In this document: positions 9,754-19,559 of the stretch, in pieces
Position numbering within the stretch: position 1 is the stretch's first letter
How the letters are laid out: each line of letters begins with the position of its first letter
Position numbers and translations under genes: made by a program
The notes under the pieces: model-generated
The model's database searches: none
Told to the model about the DNA's origin: nothing
The model's input: only the letters and a program-made list of their open reading frames with translations
Assembly (NCBI RefSeq): GCF_029870595.1
Contig: NZ_JAPDIR010000011.1
Location: forward strand, 96,203 to 160,202
Length of the DNA: 64,000 nucleotides
Direction: 5' to 3'
Source of the DNA: Sphingomonas sp. CBMAI 2297
GTDB lineage: Bacteria > Pseudomonadota > Alphaproteobacteria > Sphingomonadales > Sphingomonadaceae

Positions 9754-9824
9754 GATTGTGCCGCTTGCCGATGCATTCACGATTATGAAGGTTCGTCCGA
9801 TCGATTTCGGACGAGGGGCAAGAG

Positions 9825-10964
9825 ATGCCGGACACCATGCTGATGAATCGCGTCGCCGAGCTCTATGCCGGGGAGGCTATCCGCCATCCTCAGCTCAAGG
9901 CGATCACGCTGGCGCAGTGGATGCTCGAAAGCGGGCGGATGACATCGGAGCTGGCGCGGCAGCACTACAATTTCGGCGGCCTGAAATATCGCCCGGAAAT
10001 GGCGCCCTATGCCACGCGCGTCATGTATAACGCGCATGACGGCCTGGACGCCTATTGCAAGTTCGCCACGCCGGAGAATTTCATCAGCGGCTATTGGGCC
10101 TTCATTGCCCGCGCGCCTTACTCGGGATGGGAGATGCGCGCCGACAGCGCCGAGGAATATATGCGCTTCATCGGCGGGATCTACACGCCCAGCGCCGGCT
10201 ATGCGGACAAGGTGCTCGCGCTCGAGGCCGAAGCGGCCGCGCTGCTTGCGAAATTCGCGTCGGGCAAGGTGAAGGCGTCGAGCAGCGGGACGACCGATAT
10301 CGGCACCATCGTCCTCGACCCCGGCCATGGCGGGACGCAGAAGGTCGAGGGCAGCTCGCCCAATAACGCGACCAGCGTGAGCGGCGTGAAGGAAAAGAAG
10401 CTGGCGCTTGATTTCTGCATGATCCTGCGGGACCTGCTGATCCAGAAGGCCGGTGCGGCGAACCTCAAGATCAACGTCGTGCTCACGCGCACGGCCGACG
10501 TCAATCTGGGCCTCAAGGCCCGCGCCGGCTTCGCCAAGACGCACAAGGCCAAGGCGCTGCTCTGCCTCCATTTCAATGGAGATGGGAGGCCGGAAACATC
10601 GGGTGCGGAAACCTATCATGCCGATGCCGCGCACGGGAACCAGAACCTGACGGAGGACAAGGCATTCGCCGGTGCCGTCCACGCCGCCTGGGTGAAGGGC
10701 ATGCGCCGCTTCCATCCCCAGGCCAAGGATCGCGGCCTCAAGCCCGAATCCGTCTCGGGGCCCGGCGGGTTGACCATCCTGACCGACGCAAATCTGGGCA
10801 ACACGGCGGCCCGCAGATGCGTTGGCGCCTATGTCGAGGGCGAGTTCATCACCAATCCGACAATCGACAATCTGCTGATCTCCGGCCCCGATGCAGTGCC
10901 CAACCGGCACTTGCTGCTGGGCAGCGTGGCGGATGCGCTGATCGCCCATATGCGGGCCAGCTGA
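9825..10964 (+). CDS. Two-domain peptidoglycan hydrolase: glucosaminidase plus Amidase_3, no signal peptide
   Basis: Residues about 8-135 resemble the mannosyl-glycoprotein endo-beta-N-acetylglucosaminidase family (AQWMLESGR with the likely catalytic Glu35, HYNFGGLKY at 47-55). Residues about 158-375 form an N-acetylmuramoyl-L-alanine amidase of the Amidase_3 type, with zinc ligands in DPGHGG (His168), VKEKK (Glu190) and LHFNG (His249) and the late catalytic glutamate in VEGEFITN. The protein would therefore cut both the glycan backbone and the stem-peptide bond. No signal peptide or membrane segment is visible, unusual for a housekeeping cell-wall enzyme. AGGGGC/GAG bases precede the ATG. 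Convergent with pgeF. Confidence 0.85.
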   Translation: MPDTMLMNRVAELYAGEAIRHPQLKAITLAQWMLESGRMTSELARQHYNFGGLKYRPEMAPYATRVMYNAHDGLDAYCKFATPENFISGYWAFIARAPYSGWEMRADSAEEYMRFIGGIYTPSAGYADKVLALEAEAAALLAKFASGKVKASSSGTTDIGTIVLDPGHGGTQKVEGSSPNNATSVSGVKEKKLALDFCMILRDLLIQKAGAANLKINVVLTRTADVNLGLKARAGFAKTHKAKALLCLHFNGDGRPETSGAETYHADAAHGNQNLTEDKAFAGAVHAAWVKGMRRFHPQAKDRGLKPESVSGPGGLTILTDANLGNTAARRCVGAYVEGEFITNPTIDNLLISGPDAVPNRHLLLGSVADALIAHMRAS

Positions 10965-10979
10965 TGCGGCGCCGAACCG

Positions 10980-11747
10980 TCAGGCCAGTCCGATGATCGA
11001 GATCTGCCGGCCATAGTCCGGCTCCCGCCGGTGCGTCGCGCGGCGATAGGAATAGAAATGCCCGGCCTGGGCATAGGTGTCCTGCCCCAGCATCTCGACG
11101 GTGCGGACGCCCGCCGCGGCCAGCCGGTGCGCGACATAGGCCTCGAGATCGAACTGCCAGTGATCCGCGCGGCGGCCTTCGGTGAAGAAACGCTCGTTCG
11201 CCGGATCGGCCTCGGCGAACCGGGCGAGGAAGCCGGCATCGACTTCGTAGGAGGCGCGGGCGATGCACGGGCCGACCGCCGCGACGATCCGGTCGCGGCG
11301 GGCGCCCAGCGTCTCCATCGCGGCGACGGTCGAATCGGTGACGCCGCCGATCGCGCCCTTCCATCCCGCATGCGCGGCGCCGACCACGCCGGCTTCGGTG
11401 TCGGCGAACAGCACCGGCGCGCAATCGGCGGTCAGGACGCCTAGGGCCAGGCCCGGCCGGTCGGTGACGAGCGCGTCGGCATGCGGGCGCAGCCGATCCT
11501 CCCAGGGCGCGGCCACGGTGACGCAGTCGGCGGAATGGACCTGATGCACGGAGACGAGGCGCCCGCCGGGCAGCACCGCCTCCACGGCGCGGCGGCGATT
11601 CTCGGCGATCAGCGCGGGCTCGTCGCCCGAGCCCAGCCCGACATTGAGGCTGGCCATGTCGCCCGTCGAGACGCCGCCCTTGCGGCCGAGAAAACCGTGC
11701 GCCACTCCGGCCAGCGCCCGCGCGCGGAAGATTTCGATCTCGCTCAC
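10980..11747 (-). CDS. pgeF: Peptidoglycan editing factor PgeF (laccase-domain, YfiH family)
   Basis: The 255-residue product has the copper/zinc-type site of the YfiH/Multi-copper polyphenol oxidoreductase family: HQVHSADC, LTADCAPVLFAD and AHAGWKGAIGG provide the conserved histidines and cysteine. In E. coli this family removes wrongly incorporated L-Ser from UDP-MurNAc peptide precursors; purine nucleoside activity has been described for relatives. The GTG start at 11747 overlaps the stop of the GNAT gene by 4 bases, making it the last gene of a lgt-midA-GNAT-pgeF operon. Confidence 0.9.
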   Translation of the reverse strand: MSEIEIFRARALAGVAHGFLGRKGGVSTGDMASLNVGLGSGDEPALIAENRRRAVEAVLPGGRLVSVHQVHSADCVTVAAPWEDRLRPHADALVTDRPGLALGVLTADCAPVLFADTEAGVVGAAHAGWKGAIGGVTDSTVAAMETLGARRDRIVAAVGPCIARASYEVDAGFLARFAEADPANERFFTEGRRADHWQFDLEAYVAHRLAAAGVRTVEMLGQDTYAQAGHFYSYRRATHRREPDYGRQISIIGLA

Positions 11748-12247
11748 AGCATGCGCCTCATCAACCGGTCCTCATCGGCATGCGCGCCGACCATGAAGGC
11801 ATAGCGGCCGCGATCCTCGAACCCGTTCCGCGCGTAGAAGCGCCGGGCGCGGTGATTGTCGACATAGACCGAGAGCCACATCTCCCCGGCGCCCCGGGCC
11901 CGGCCCTGGTCGATGGCCCAGTCGAGCAGCGCCTGCGCCGCGCCGCTGCCCTTGGCCCGCTCGTCGAGATAGAGCTGGCGGAGCTCATAGGTGCGCGCGC
12001 TGGTCTCGGCGGGAAGGGTGAGGTTGCTGGTCTTGGCGAAGCCGGCCAGGCCTTGCTTGTCCTCGGCGAGCCGGAAGCACAGGTCCGGCGTGGCGAACTC
12101 CCCTGCCCAGGCCTCGGGCGTGAAGCCGGCCAGGAAGTCGGCAAGGTCCTTTGGGGCGTAGAGATGGCCGAAGGTCGCGACGAAGCTGGCGCGGAACAGC
12201 GCGTCGATCGCGGGCAGGTCGGCGGGGGTGGCGTCGCGGTAGATCAT
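11744..12247 (-). CDS. GNAT family N-acetyltransferase
   Basis: This 167-residue protein starts with [18 protein letters not shown], typical of the GNAT N-terminal helix. Its acetyl-CoA binding motif A region reads LRQLYLDERAKGSGAAQALL, followed by WLSVYVDNHRARRFYARNGF, a near-textbook motif B. The acetyl acceptor is unknown. It overlaps midA upstream and pgeF downstream by 4 bases each, so translation is probably coupled within the operon. Confidence 0.9.
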   Translation of the reverse strand: MIYRDATPADLPAIDALFRASFVATFGHLYAPKDLADFLAGFTPEAWAGEFATPDLCFRLAEDKQGLAGFAKTSNLTLPAETSARTYELRQLYLDERAKGSGAAQALLDWAIDQGRARGAGEMWLSVYVDNHRARRFYARNGFEDRGRYAFMVGAHADEDRLMRRML

Positions 12248-13341
12248 TCGAACCCCGCGGGCACCGGCCAGCCCGGCGCGGTGAAGGCGATCACCTTGAA
12301 CAGCTCGCCCATCTGCTCGGGATCGGTCAGCCGGTCGCGATCGATGGCGAGCTGGCCGGCGCGGTCGGGCGCGGCGAGCGAGAGGCTGGCGGTGCGCTCG
12401 GCGATGCCGAGCCGCATCAGGAACGCGCCCTGCGGCACCGGGCCGTGGACGACCAGGCCCTCCGCCCGCGCGGCTTCGGCGAGCGTGCCGAAATCGACAT
12501 GGGCGGTAAGGTCCGCCTCGCCCGGCATGTCGAAGGGATTGGCATAGGCATGGCCCTTCACCGCCTGGAGCGTGTCGCCGATCGCGGGCCCCATATAGCC
12601 ATAGTCGATGATCAGCGCGGCGCCGCCCTGTTCGGTGAGGCGCCGGGCGAGCTGGCGCAGCACCGCGACGCTGGCGGGCGAAGTCTCGAGGATCGAGCCG
12701 GGCGCCGCGTCCTTGAAGTCGCACGGGATGATCATGTCGAAGCCGCGGTCGCCGTGAATGGGCAGGAACAGCATGTCCTGGCAGGCGACCAGCCGCTCCC
12801 GCCAGCCTTCCCGGGTGGCGATGAGCTGGCGGATCGGCAGCGCGTCGAAGAATTCGTTGGCGACGAAGATCAGCGGCGCGTCGTCGGGCAGGCCGACCAG
12901 GTCGAGATGGAATTCGGCATGCGCCACGCGCTCCGCCTGGGCGGCGCGCAGCGTCGGGCTGGTCTCGACCAGGTCGACCGGCGGCGCGAGCCCTGCCCTG
13001 GCCATGGCGCGCAGCGCATCGGCGGCGAGCGTGCCGCGGCCCGGGCCGAGCTCGACATAGCGGACGGGCGGTTCGCCGGCGCGCTGCCACAGGTCCGCCA
13101 TCCACAGGCCGATCAGCTCGCCGAACATCTGGCTCACTTCGGGCGCGGTGGTGAAGTCGCCGCGCGCGCCGAGCGGGTCGCGCGTAGCATAGTAATGGGC
13201 GTTGGCGGCGCCCATGAACTGCGACAGCGGGATCGGCCCGGCCATGGTGATGGCGCGGGCCAGCCGCTCGGCGAGCAGGGGCTCGGCGGCGTTGGCCGCG
13301 CGTTCCCCCGCCGGCGCGTCGAGGGGATTCTCGCTGCTCAG
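12244..13341 (-). CDS. midA: MidA/NDUFAF7-type SAM-dependent methyltransferase (DUF185)
   Basis: The family signature is clear: [30 protein letters not shown] N-terminal block, the SAM-binding [29 protein letters not shown] and a C-terminal [14 protein letters not shown] block. The mitochondrial homologue NDUFAF7 methylates an arginine of a complex I subunit; the bacterial target is unproven. No ATG, GTG or TTG exists in frame before the conserved region: the first ATG (13245) would remove about 30 residues. A CTG at 13341 has a good GGAGAG motif six bases upstream and overlaps the lgt stop (CTGA), so it is proposed as the start, giving 365 residues. Confidence 0.85.
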   Translation of the reverse strand: MSSENPLDAPAGERAANAAEPLLAERLARAITMAGPIPLSQFMGAANAHYYATRDPLGARGDFTTAPEVSQMFGELIGLWMADLWQRAGEPPVRYVELGPGRGTLAADALRAMARAGLAPPVDLVETSPTLRAAQAERVAHAEFHLDLVGLPDDAPLIFVANEFFDALPIRQLIATREGWRERLVACQDMLFLPIHGDRGFDMIIPCDFKDAAPGSILETSPASVAVLRQLARRLTEQGGAALIIDYGYMGPAIGDTLQAVKGHAYANPFDMPGEADLTAHVDFGTLAEAARAEGLVVHGPVPQGAFLMRLGIAERTASLSLAAPDRAGQLAIDRDRLTDPEQMGELFKVIAFTAPGWPVPAGFE

Positions 13342-14207
13342 GCGACGCTCTCCGTGCCCGCGATCGGCTCGACCCGCTGGCGGCGCTTCTTCGCGGTGAC
13401 GATCAGATAGATGCCGCCCGCGATCATCGGCAGGCACAGCACCTGGCCCATATGGATGACATGCTCGAAGATCGTGCCGGCGAACTGCGAATCCGGCTCG
13501 CGGAAATATTCGACGAAGAAGCGGAAACAGCCATAGCCGAGCAGGAAGATGCCGACGAGCCTGCCCGGCTCGTAGCGCGCCTTGGTGCGCCAGAAGGCAT
13601 AGGCGAGGATGGCGAAGAGGAGCACGCCTTCGAGCGCCGCCTCGTAGAGCTGGCTCGGGTGGCGGGCCAGCGGCCCGGCGCCCGGGAAGACGATCGCCCA
13701 GGGCAGGTCCGCCGGCTTGCCCCACAGCTCGCCGTTCACGAAATTGGCGAGGCGCCCGAAGAACAGGCCGAAGGGCGCGCAGCAGGCGACATAGTCGTGC
13801 ACCCGCAGCCAGTTGAGCCCCTGGCGCCGGCACATCAGGATGATCGCCAGCGTGGTGCCGATCACGCCGCCATGGAACGACATGCCGCCGTCCCAGAGCC
13901 GGATGATGCGCATCGGATCGAGGAACATCTCGGGCGCGTAGAAGATCACATAGCCGAGCCGTCCGCCCAGGATGATGCCGAGCGTGGCGTAGAAGACGAG
14001 ATCGTCGGCATGGCGCTTGCTCATCGGCGCGCCCGGCTGGCGGAGCAGGCGGAGAAGATACCACCAGCCGACCAGGATGCCGGCGATATAGGCCAGCGAA
14101 TACCATTTGATCTCGAAGAAGCGGAGATTGAGCGCGACCTTGTCGAGGCCGAGATCCTTGAACTGGATATGGTCGGCCGCGGCGGCGGCCAGGGTGGAAA
14201 GCAGCAC
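13338..14207 (-). CDS. lgt: Prolipoprotein diacylglyceryl transferase
   Basis: Lgt moves the diacylglyceryl group from phosphatidylglycerol onto the lipobox cysteine of prelipoproteins in the inner membrane. The 289-residue polytopic protein shows the conserved [11 protein letters not shown] loop and the Lgt signature [28 protein letters not shown] follows. The start is the GTG at 14207 because GGAGGGA lies eight bases upstream; the open frame extends to 14261. It heads the lgt-midA-GNAT-pgeF operon. At 14208-14311 it faces the divergent oxidoreductase gene. Confidence 0.95.
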   Translation of the reverse strand: MLLSTLAAAAADHIQFKDLGLDKVALNLRFFEIKWYSLAYIAGILVGWWYLLRLLRQPGAPMSKRHADDLVFYATLGIILGGRLGYVIFYAPEMFLDPMRIIRLWDGGMSFHGGVIGTTLAIILMCRRQGLNWLRVHDYVACCAPFGLFFGRLANFVNGELWGKPADLPWAIVFPGAGPLARHPSQLYEAALEGVLLFAILAYAFWRTKARYEPGRLVGIFLLGYGCFRFFVEYFREPDSQFAGTIFEHVIHMGQVLCLPMIAGGIYLIVTAKKRRQRVEPIAGTESVA

Positions 14208-14311
14208 GGGTGGTCCCTCCGGATATCCGGCTCCGATAGAGCAGGCTCGTTGCAAACCCAATAGCCCCTGGAGGGCGCGGGGTGACAGGCTTTCGCCCGC
14301 GCGATAGAGCG

Positions 14312-16558
14312 ATGGCGATGAAGGTCGATTTCGGCAAGCTCCAGAAGCTGGATCGGCGCACGCTGCTGATCGGCGGCGGCGTGGGCGTGGGGCTGGTGGT
14401 CGCCTGGGCGGTGTGGCCGCGCACCTATCTCCCCAATCTCACCGCGGCACCGGGCGAGAGCCTGTTCGGCGCCTGGATCAAGATCGGCACCGACGGGCAC
14501 GTCTCGGTCGCCGTGCCGCAATGCGAGGAGGGGCAGGGCGTGTTCACCGCCATGCCGCAGATCATCGCCGACGAGCTGGGGGCGGACTGGAAGCTGGTGG
14601 GCGTCGAGCCGGCGCCGCTCAACCCGCTCTACGCCAATCCGCTGGCGGCCGAGGAACTGTTCGAGCTGGCGCTGGGCGGGCTGCCCGAGCAGCTGCGGCG
14701 CAGCCATGCCGCGCGCACCGGGCTGGTGCTCACCGGCTGCTCGACTTCGATCCGCAGCTTCGAGGACCAGCTGCGCCACGCCGGCGCCACCGCGCGGGTG
14801 CTGCTGTGCAAGGCGGCGGCGCGGCGCTGGGGCGCCGAATGGCAGAGCTGCGACACTGCCGGCGGCCAGGTGATCCACGGCAATTCGAAGCTCGGCTTCG
14901 GCGCGCTGGCGGCGGAGGCGGCGGACGAGCGGGTGCCCGGCGACGTGCCGCTGCGCACCGGCGAGGCGAACCGGCTCTATGGCCAGGACCTGCCCCGGCT
15001 CGACGCGCCGGCCAAGGTGGACGGCAGCCTGCTCTATGCGGCGGACGTGCGGCTGCCGAACATGGTGTTCGCCTCGATCCGGATGGGGCCGATCGGCGAT
15101 ACCGAGCTGGTGAAGCTCGACCGGGCGGCGGCGAACAGGATCCCGGGCATGCTCTCGATCGTGACCACGAAGGACTGGGTGGCGACGATTGCCAATAATG
15201 GCTGGGCGGCGGAGCGGGCGATCGACGCGATGCGCCCGCGCTTCAGGACGCCCGAGGAAGTGATCAACAATGATTCGATCGCCTCGGCGCTGAGCGACGC
15301 GCTGAACGCCGATGGCGCGCGGATCCACGAGGCCGGCGACCTGGCGGCGGATTTCCGCGGGGCGAAAGTGGTCTCGGCCGAATATCGCGTCGACGTGGCG
15401 CTCCACGCCGCGCTCGAGCCGATGACCTGCACGGCCAATTATCATGACGGGCACCTTTCGCTGTGGCTGCCGACCCAGGCGCCGGGGCTGGCGCGGGCGG
15501 CGGCGGCGCGGGCGATCGGCATTTCCGAGAACTCGGTGACCGTGCACGCGACGATGGCGGGCGGCTCGTTCGGGGCGAAGCTGGAACATGCGGTGGCGGA
15601 GCAGGCGGCCCTGCTCGCCGAGCGGATCGGCCGGCCCGTGCAGCTCACCTGGCCGCGCGGCGAGGACATGCGGCACGACCGCTATCGCCCGCCCGCGATC
15701 GGCCGGATGACCGGCAAGCTGAACCCGCGGGGCCAGGTCTCGGGCCTGCTCGCCAAGGTCGCCGCGCCCGAGACCGGCCGCGAGCTGGCGACGCGGCTGC
15801 TGGGCGGCGATCCGGTGGTGCAGGCTTCGCTCGCGCTGCCCGGCAAGGGCGATCCCTCGGCGGTGGCGGGGGCGCGGCCCTTCTATGCCATCCCCAATTA
15901 CGCGGTCGATCACCATGTCGCCGCGATCGGCGTGCCCACCGGCTATTGGCGCTCGGGCGCGCACAGCTACAATTGCTTCTTCGTCGAGAGCTTCATGGAC
16001 GAGCTGGCGCATGCCGCCGAGCAGGATGCGGTGTCGTTCCGCATGGCGATGCTCGGCGGCGAGACGCGGCTGGCGCGCTGCGTGCAGATGGCCGCCCAGC
16101 TGGGCGGCTGGCAGGGTGGCCAGCCGGGCGGCGGCCAGGGCATCGCCTGCCACGCCTTTCGCGGCTCCTATATCGCGGTGATGGCCGAGGCCCGGCTCGA
16201 GGGGCGCAAGGTGAAGGTCGAGCGGCTGGTCGCGGCGGTCGATTGCGGGCGGGTGGTGAACCCGGACCTGGTGACGCAGCAGATCGAGGGCGGGCTGCTG
16301 TTCGGCATGGCCGCGGCGCTGGCCGGGTCGACCGGCTTCACCGAGAATGTCGCCGACGTGCGCGATCTCTCCGAGCTCGGCCTGCCGACCCTGGCCGATG
16401 CGCCGGACATCACCGTGGAGCTGATCCGCAACGCCGCCGATCCGGGTGGCGTGAGCGAGCTTGCCGTGCCCCCGGTCGCGCCCGCCATCGCCAACGCGCT
16501 GCAATCGGCGAGCGGCGTGCGCTTCCGCGTGCTGCCTTTGCTTTCGGACGTCGAATGA
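14312..16558 (+). CDS. Molybdopterin-binding subunit of a xanthine dehydrogenase-family oxidoreductase (IorB-like)
   Basis: The 748-residue protein resembles the large subunit of isoquinoline 1-oxidoreductase-type molybdenum hydroxylases. A twin-arginine-like [14 protein letters not shown] segment near residue 18 suggests Tat export or membrane anchoring. Recognisable blocks are [56 protein letters not shown] and the C-terminal [20 protein letters not shown] with the likely catalytic glutamate. These enzymes normally need a small [2Fe-2S] subunit (IorA-like), and none is adjacent, which is odd. Start at the first of two nearby ATGs (14312, 14318). It overlaps hemH by 4 bases. Confidence 0.85.
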   Translation: MAMKVDFGKLQKLDRRTLLIGGGVGVGLVVAWAVWPRTYLPNLTAAPGESLFGAWIKIGTDGHVSVAVPQCEEGQGVFTAMPQIIADELGADWKLVGVEPAPLNPLYANPLAAEELFELALGGLPEQLRRSHAARTGLVLTGCSTSIRSFEDQLRHAGATARVLLCKAAARRWGAEWQSCDTAGGQVIHGNSKLGFGALAAEAADERVPGDVPLRTGEANRLYGQDLPRLDAPAKVDGSLLYAADVRLPNMVFASIRMGPIGDTELVKLDRAAANRIPGMLSIVTTKDWVATIANNGWAAERAIDAMRPRFRTPEEVINNDSIASALSDALNADGARIHEAGDLAADFRGAKVVSAEYRVDVALHAALEPMTCTANYHDGHLSLWLPTQAPGLARAAAARAIGISENSVTVHATMAGGSFGAKLEHAVAEQAALLAERIGRPVQLTWPRGEDMRHDRYRPPAIGRMTGKLNPRGQVSGLLAKVAAPETGRELATRLLGGDPVVQASLALPGKGDPSAVAGARPFYAIPNYAVDHHVAAIGVPTGYWRSGAHSYNCFFVESFMDELAHAAEQDAVSFRMAMLGGETRLARCVQMAAQLGGWQGGQPGGGQGIACHAFRGSYIAVMAEARLEGRKVKVERLVAAVDCGRVVNPDLVTQQIEGGLLFGMAAALAGSTGFTENVADVRDLSELGLPTLADAPDITVELIRNAADPGGVSELAVPPVAPAIANALQSASGVRFRVLPLLSDVE

Positions 16559-17580
16559 GCATTCCCGACGGGCATCCGCCCTTGCCCGCGCCGGCCGGAA
16601 CCGGCGTGCTGCTGATCAATCTCGGCACGCCCGGCGCGCCCGACGCCGCATCGGTGCGGCGCTACCTGGCCGAGTTCCTCTCCGATCGCCGTGTCGTCGA
16701 GATCCCGCCTTTGGTCTGGCAGCCGATCCTGCATGGGATCATCCTGCGCACCCGGCCGAAGAAGTCCGCGCATGCCTATCAGCAGGTATGGCGGCCGGAC
16801 GGATCGCCGCTCGCCGCGATCACCAGGGCGCAGAGCGAAGCGTTGCAGGGGGCATGGGGCGACGACGTGCTCGTCGATTGGGCGATGCGCTACGGCAAGC
16901 CGGCGATTGCCGACCGGCTCGCCTCGATGCAGGCCGGCGGCGCCCGGCGCATCCTGATCGCGCCGCTCTATCCGCAATATTGCGCGGCGACCACCGCCAC
17001 CGCCAACGATGCCGCCTTCGCCGCGCTGGCGAAGCTGCGCTGGCAGCCGGCGGTCCGCACCCTGCCGCCCTATCACGATCACCCCGCCTATATCGCCGCG
17101 CTCAAGGCATCGGTGGAAGCCGGCCTCGCCCGGCTCGATTTCGTGCCCGATGCGATCCTGGCGAGCTTTCACGGCATGCCGCAGCGGACGCTCGACCTTG
17201 GCGATCCCTATCATTGCCATTGCCGCAAGACCGCGCGCCTGCTGGGCGAGGCATTGGCGGAAACCCTGGGGGGGCGTGAGCTCATCGTCACCTTCCAGTC
17301 GCGTTTCGGCCGGGCGAAATGGCTGGAGCCCGCCACCGACGCCGTGCTCGCCGCGCTGCCGGCCAAGGGCGTGAAGAAGGTCGCGATCGTCGCGCCGGGC
17401 TTTTCGGCCGACTGCCTCGAGACGCTGGAGGAGCTGGCGATTCGCGGGCGCGAGACGTTCCTCGCCGCGGGCGGGGACCGGTTCGCCTATCTGCCCTGTC
17501 TCAACGACAGCGCCGGCGGCATCGCGATGCTGCGCACAATTTTGCGTGAGGAGCTTGCGGGCTGGATCGAGCCTGCCTAG
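16555..17580 (+). CDS. hemH: Ferrochelatase
   Basis: Ferrochelatase inserts ferrous iron into protoporphyrin IX to make protoheme. The 341-residue product begins with a short proline-rich lead and then VLLINLGTPGAPD. Family blocks follow: IAPLYPQYCAATTAT, the iron-site histidine in LASFHGMPQRTL, YHCHCRKTA, FQSRFGRAKWLEP and VAPGFSADCLETLEE. The ATG at 16555 overlaps the stop of the preceding oxidoreductase gene (ATGA), implying co-transcription. phaB follows after 32 bases with its own strong ribosome-binding site. Confidence 0.96.
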   Translation: MSIPDGHPPLPAPAGTGVLLINLGTPGAPDAASVRRYLAEFLSDRRVVEIPPLVWQPILHGIILRTRPKKSAHAYQQVWRPDGSPLAAITRAQSEALQGAWGDDVLVDWAMRYGKPAIADRLASMQAGGARRILIAPLYPQYCAATTATANDAAFAALAKLRWQPAVRTLPPYHDHPAYIAALKASVEAGLARLDFVPDAILASFHGMPQRTLDLGDPYHCHCRKTARLLGEALAETLGGRELIVTFQSRFGRAKWLEPATDAVLAALPAKGVKKVAIVAPGFSADCLETLEELAIRGRETFLAAGGDRFAYLPCLNDSAGGIAMLRTILREELAGWIEPA

Positions 17581-17612
17581 CGTTTCGGTCCACCACGAAG
17601 GAGAGGAAGAGC

Positions 17613-18335
17613 ATGGCACGCGTAGCGATCGTGACGGGCGGCACCCGCGGTATCGGCGAGGCGATCAGCCTCGCGCTCCAGGATGCGGGAATGATCGTCG
17701 CCGCCAACTATGCGGGCAATGAGGAGAAGGCCCGGGCCTTCACCGACCGCACCGGCATCGCGGCGTACAAATGGGACGTGGGCGATTATGACGCCTGCCA
17801 CGAAGGTGTGGCGAAGGTGACGGCCGAGCTCGGCCCGGTCGACGTGGTGATCAACAATGCCGGCATCACCCGCGACGGCACGATCCTGAAGATGAGCCGC
17901 GACATGTGGGAGGATGTGATCCGCATCAACCTGGGTGGCTGCTTCAACATGGCGCATGCGGTGTTCCCGGGCATGCGCGACCGCAAATGGGGCCGTATCG
18001 TCAATATCGGCTCGATCAACGGCCAGGCCGGCCAATATGGCCAGGTCAACTATGCCGCCGCCAAGTCCGGCATCCACGGCTTCACCAAGGCGCTGTCGCA
18101 GGAAGGCGCGCGCTTCGGCGTGACGGTGAACGCGATCGCGCCCGGCTATATCGATACCGACATGGTCGCCGCGGTGCCGCCCGAGGTGCTGGAGAAGATC
18201 GTGGCGAAGATCCCGGTGGGCCGGCTCGGCCAGGCGCACGAGATCGCGCGCGGCGTGGCGTTCCTCTGCTCGGACGAGGCGGGTTTCGTCACCGGATCGA
18301 CGCTGTCGATCAACGGCGGCCAGCACATGTACTGA
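17613..18335 (+). CDS. phaB: Acetoacetyl-CoA reductase (NADPH), PHB pathway
   Basis: A 240-residue short-chain dehydrogenase closely resembling PhaB, which reduces acetoacetyl-CoA to (R)-3-hydroxybutyryl-CoA for polyhydroxybutyrate synthesis. It has the Rossmann motif TGGTRGIG at residues 8-15, NNAG at 81-84, and the catalytic set Ser134, Tyr147 and Lys151 within NIGSINGQAGQYGQVNYAAAK, whose SINGQ.GQ.GQ.NY wording is typical of PhaB rather than FabG. AAGGAGAGG precedes the ATG. phaA and phaC are not in the window. A strong hairpin lies just downstream. Confidence 0.92.
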   Translation: MARVAIVTGGTRGIGEAISLALQDAGMIVAANYAGNEEKARAFTDRTGIAAYKWDVGDYDACHEGVAKVTAELGPVDVVINNAGITRDGTILKMSRDMWEDVIRINLGGCFNMAHAVFPGMRDRKWGRIVNIGSINGQAGQYGQVNYAAAKSGIHGFTKALSQEGARFGVTVNAIAPGYIDTDMVAAVPPEVLEKIVAKIPVGRLGQAHEIARGVAFLCSDEAGFVTGSTLSINGGQHMY

Positions 18336-18343
18336 CGCGATGA

Positions 18344-18367
18344 GGGCCGCCCCTTTCAGGGCGGCCC
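18344..18367 (+). terminator. GC-rich hairpin after phaB
   Basis: A perfect 9-bp stem (GGGCCGCCC with GGGCGGCCC) closes a 6-base loop eight bases after the phaB stop. There is no U tract after it, so it may be a transcript-stabilising or Rho-assisted element rather than a classical intrinsic terminator. Confidence 0.5.
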
Positions 18368-18523
18368 CCAACCCCTCGATACGCTACGCGAGGGAAACTC
18401 TTGTTCGAACAACCAACGTCCCAATAGGCGGGTTCCCTTTAGTTTCTTCTGAACGGGCTGGTCACCTGGCGTTCATCTTTCGGGCGCTGGTCCTTCCGCC
18501 GCCAGCCGCTATGAGCGGAGGCG

Positions 18524-19522
18524 ATGCTGCTCCGCCCCGTGATCGCCCTGTTCTCTCTCGGTTCCATCCTACTGCTCTCCGCATCGGGGCGCGACGGGCG
18601 CGACCTGCTGGGCAAGGTGCCGCGCATGACCGTGGAGCGCGTGCCGCTCGACGCGCGCGATCCCGGGCGGACCCGGGTGGGGGCGCTCACCTATCTGGGC
18701 GGCATCCGGCTGAAGAGCCCGGATCGCGCCTTTGGCGGCTTCTCCTCGATGCAGATCAAGGGCGATCACTTCACGCTGCTCAGCGACGGCGGCACCTTCA
18801 TCCGCTTCCGCATGGGCGCCGACTGGACGCCGCGCGAGCTGGTGTTCGGCGACCTGCCCGACGGCCCGGGCACCGGCTGGTTGAAATCGGATCGCGATTC
18901 GGAATCGATGACGAGCGACCCCGCCACCGGACAGATCTGGGTGGGTTTCGAGCGATATAATGCGATCTGGCGCTACGATGCCGGGCTGACCCGCGCCGAG
19001 CGGAGCGCGGAGCCGGCGGCGATGCGCGACTGGTCCGTCAATGGCGGGCCCGAATCGATGGTGCGCCTCGCCGATGGCCGATTCGTGGTGATCGGCGAGA
19101 CCTCGCGGCCCAAGGGGAGCCGGATCGGCCGCGAGGCGCTGCTCTTCCCGGGCGATCCCACCAGGCCGGGGATCGAGCCGATTCGCTTCGTCTACATGCC
19201 GCCCGGCGAGCTCTATGATCCGAGCGACGCCGTGCAGCTGCCCGACGGGCGGCTGATCGTGCTCAACCGGCGCTTCGCGGTGCCGAGCCTGTTCACGGTG
19301 AAGCTGACCCTGGTGGATCCGAGGGAATTCCGCCCCGGTGCCGTGGTGCGCGGCACGGAGATCGCGGCGCTGGCGGCGCCGCTGGTCCACGACAATTACG
19401 AAGCCCTGGCGATCACGCGCGAGGGCGACGACACGATCCTGTGGATGGCGTCGGACGACAACCAGCAATTCTGGGAATGGTCGCTGCTGCTCAAGTTCCG
19501 GATCGAGTTCGGGAAGCATTGA
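18524..19522 (+). CDS. Secreted esterase-like/phytase-like beta-propeller protein
   Basis: A signal peptide (MLLRPVIALFSLGSILLLSA) precedes a 310-residue region resembling the esterase-like activity of phytase family (PF13449): LTYLGGIRL, FGGFSSMQI, FTLLSDGGTFIRFRM, ESMVRLADGRFVVIGE, DPSDAVQLPDGRLIVLNRRF and NYEALAITREGDDTILWMASDDN. These blocks mark propeller blades in this family. Catalytic activity is only a family label; the substrate is unknown. GGAGGCG directly upstream supports the start. It lies alone between the phaB hairpin and a small membrane protein gene. Confidence 0.75.
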   Translation: MLLRPVIALFSLGSILLLSASGRDGRDLLGKVPRMTVERVPLDARDPGRTRVGALTYLGGIRLKSPDRAFGGFSSMQIKGDHFTLLSDGGTFIRFRMGADWTPRELVFGDLPDGPGTGWLKSDRDSESMTSDPATGQIWVGFERYNAIWRYDAGLTRAERSAEPAAMRDWSVNGGPESMVRLADGRFVVIGETSRPKGSRIGREALLFPGDPTRPGIEPIRFVYMPPGELYDPSDAVQLPDGRLIVLNRRFAVPSLFTVKLTLVDPREFRPGAVVRGTEIAALAAPLVHDNYEALAITREGDDTILWMASDDNQQFWEWSLLLKFRIEFGKH

Positions 19523-19559
19523 ACCTTGCGAATCGCCGGCAGGCTCGCATGATAAGAAC

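Noticed and set aside
9634..9824. Possible SAM-II riboswitch upstream of the trans-sulfuration gene
   Set aside because: A short TGCAACTAAA piece recalls the SAM-II core, but the needed P1 stem and pseudoknot could not be drawn. The paired dyads explain the region better.
12244..14424. 726-residue fusion of methyltransferase with upstream sequence
   Set aside because: Residues before about 13341 are the lgt coding strand read in another frame; lgt itself is well supported.
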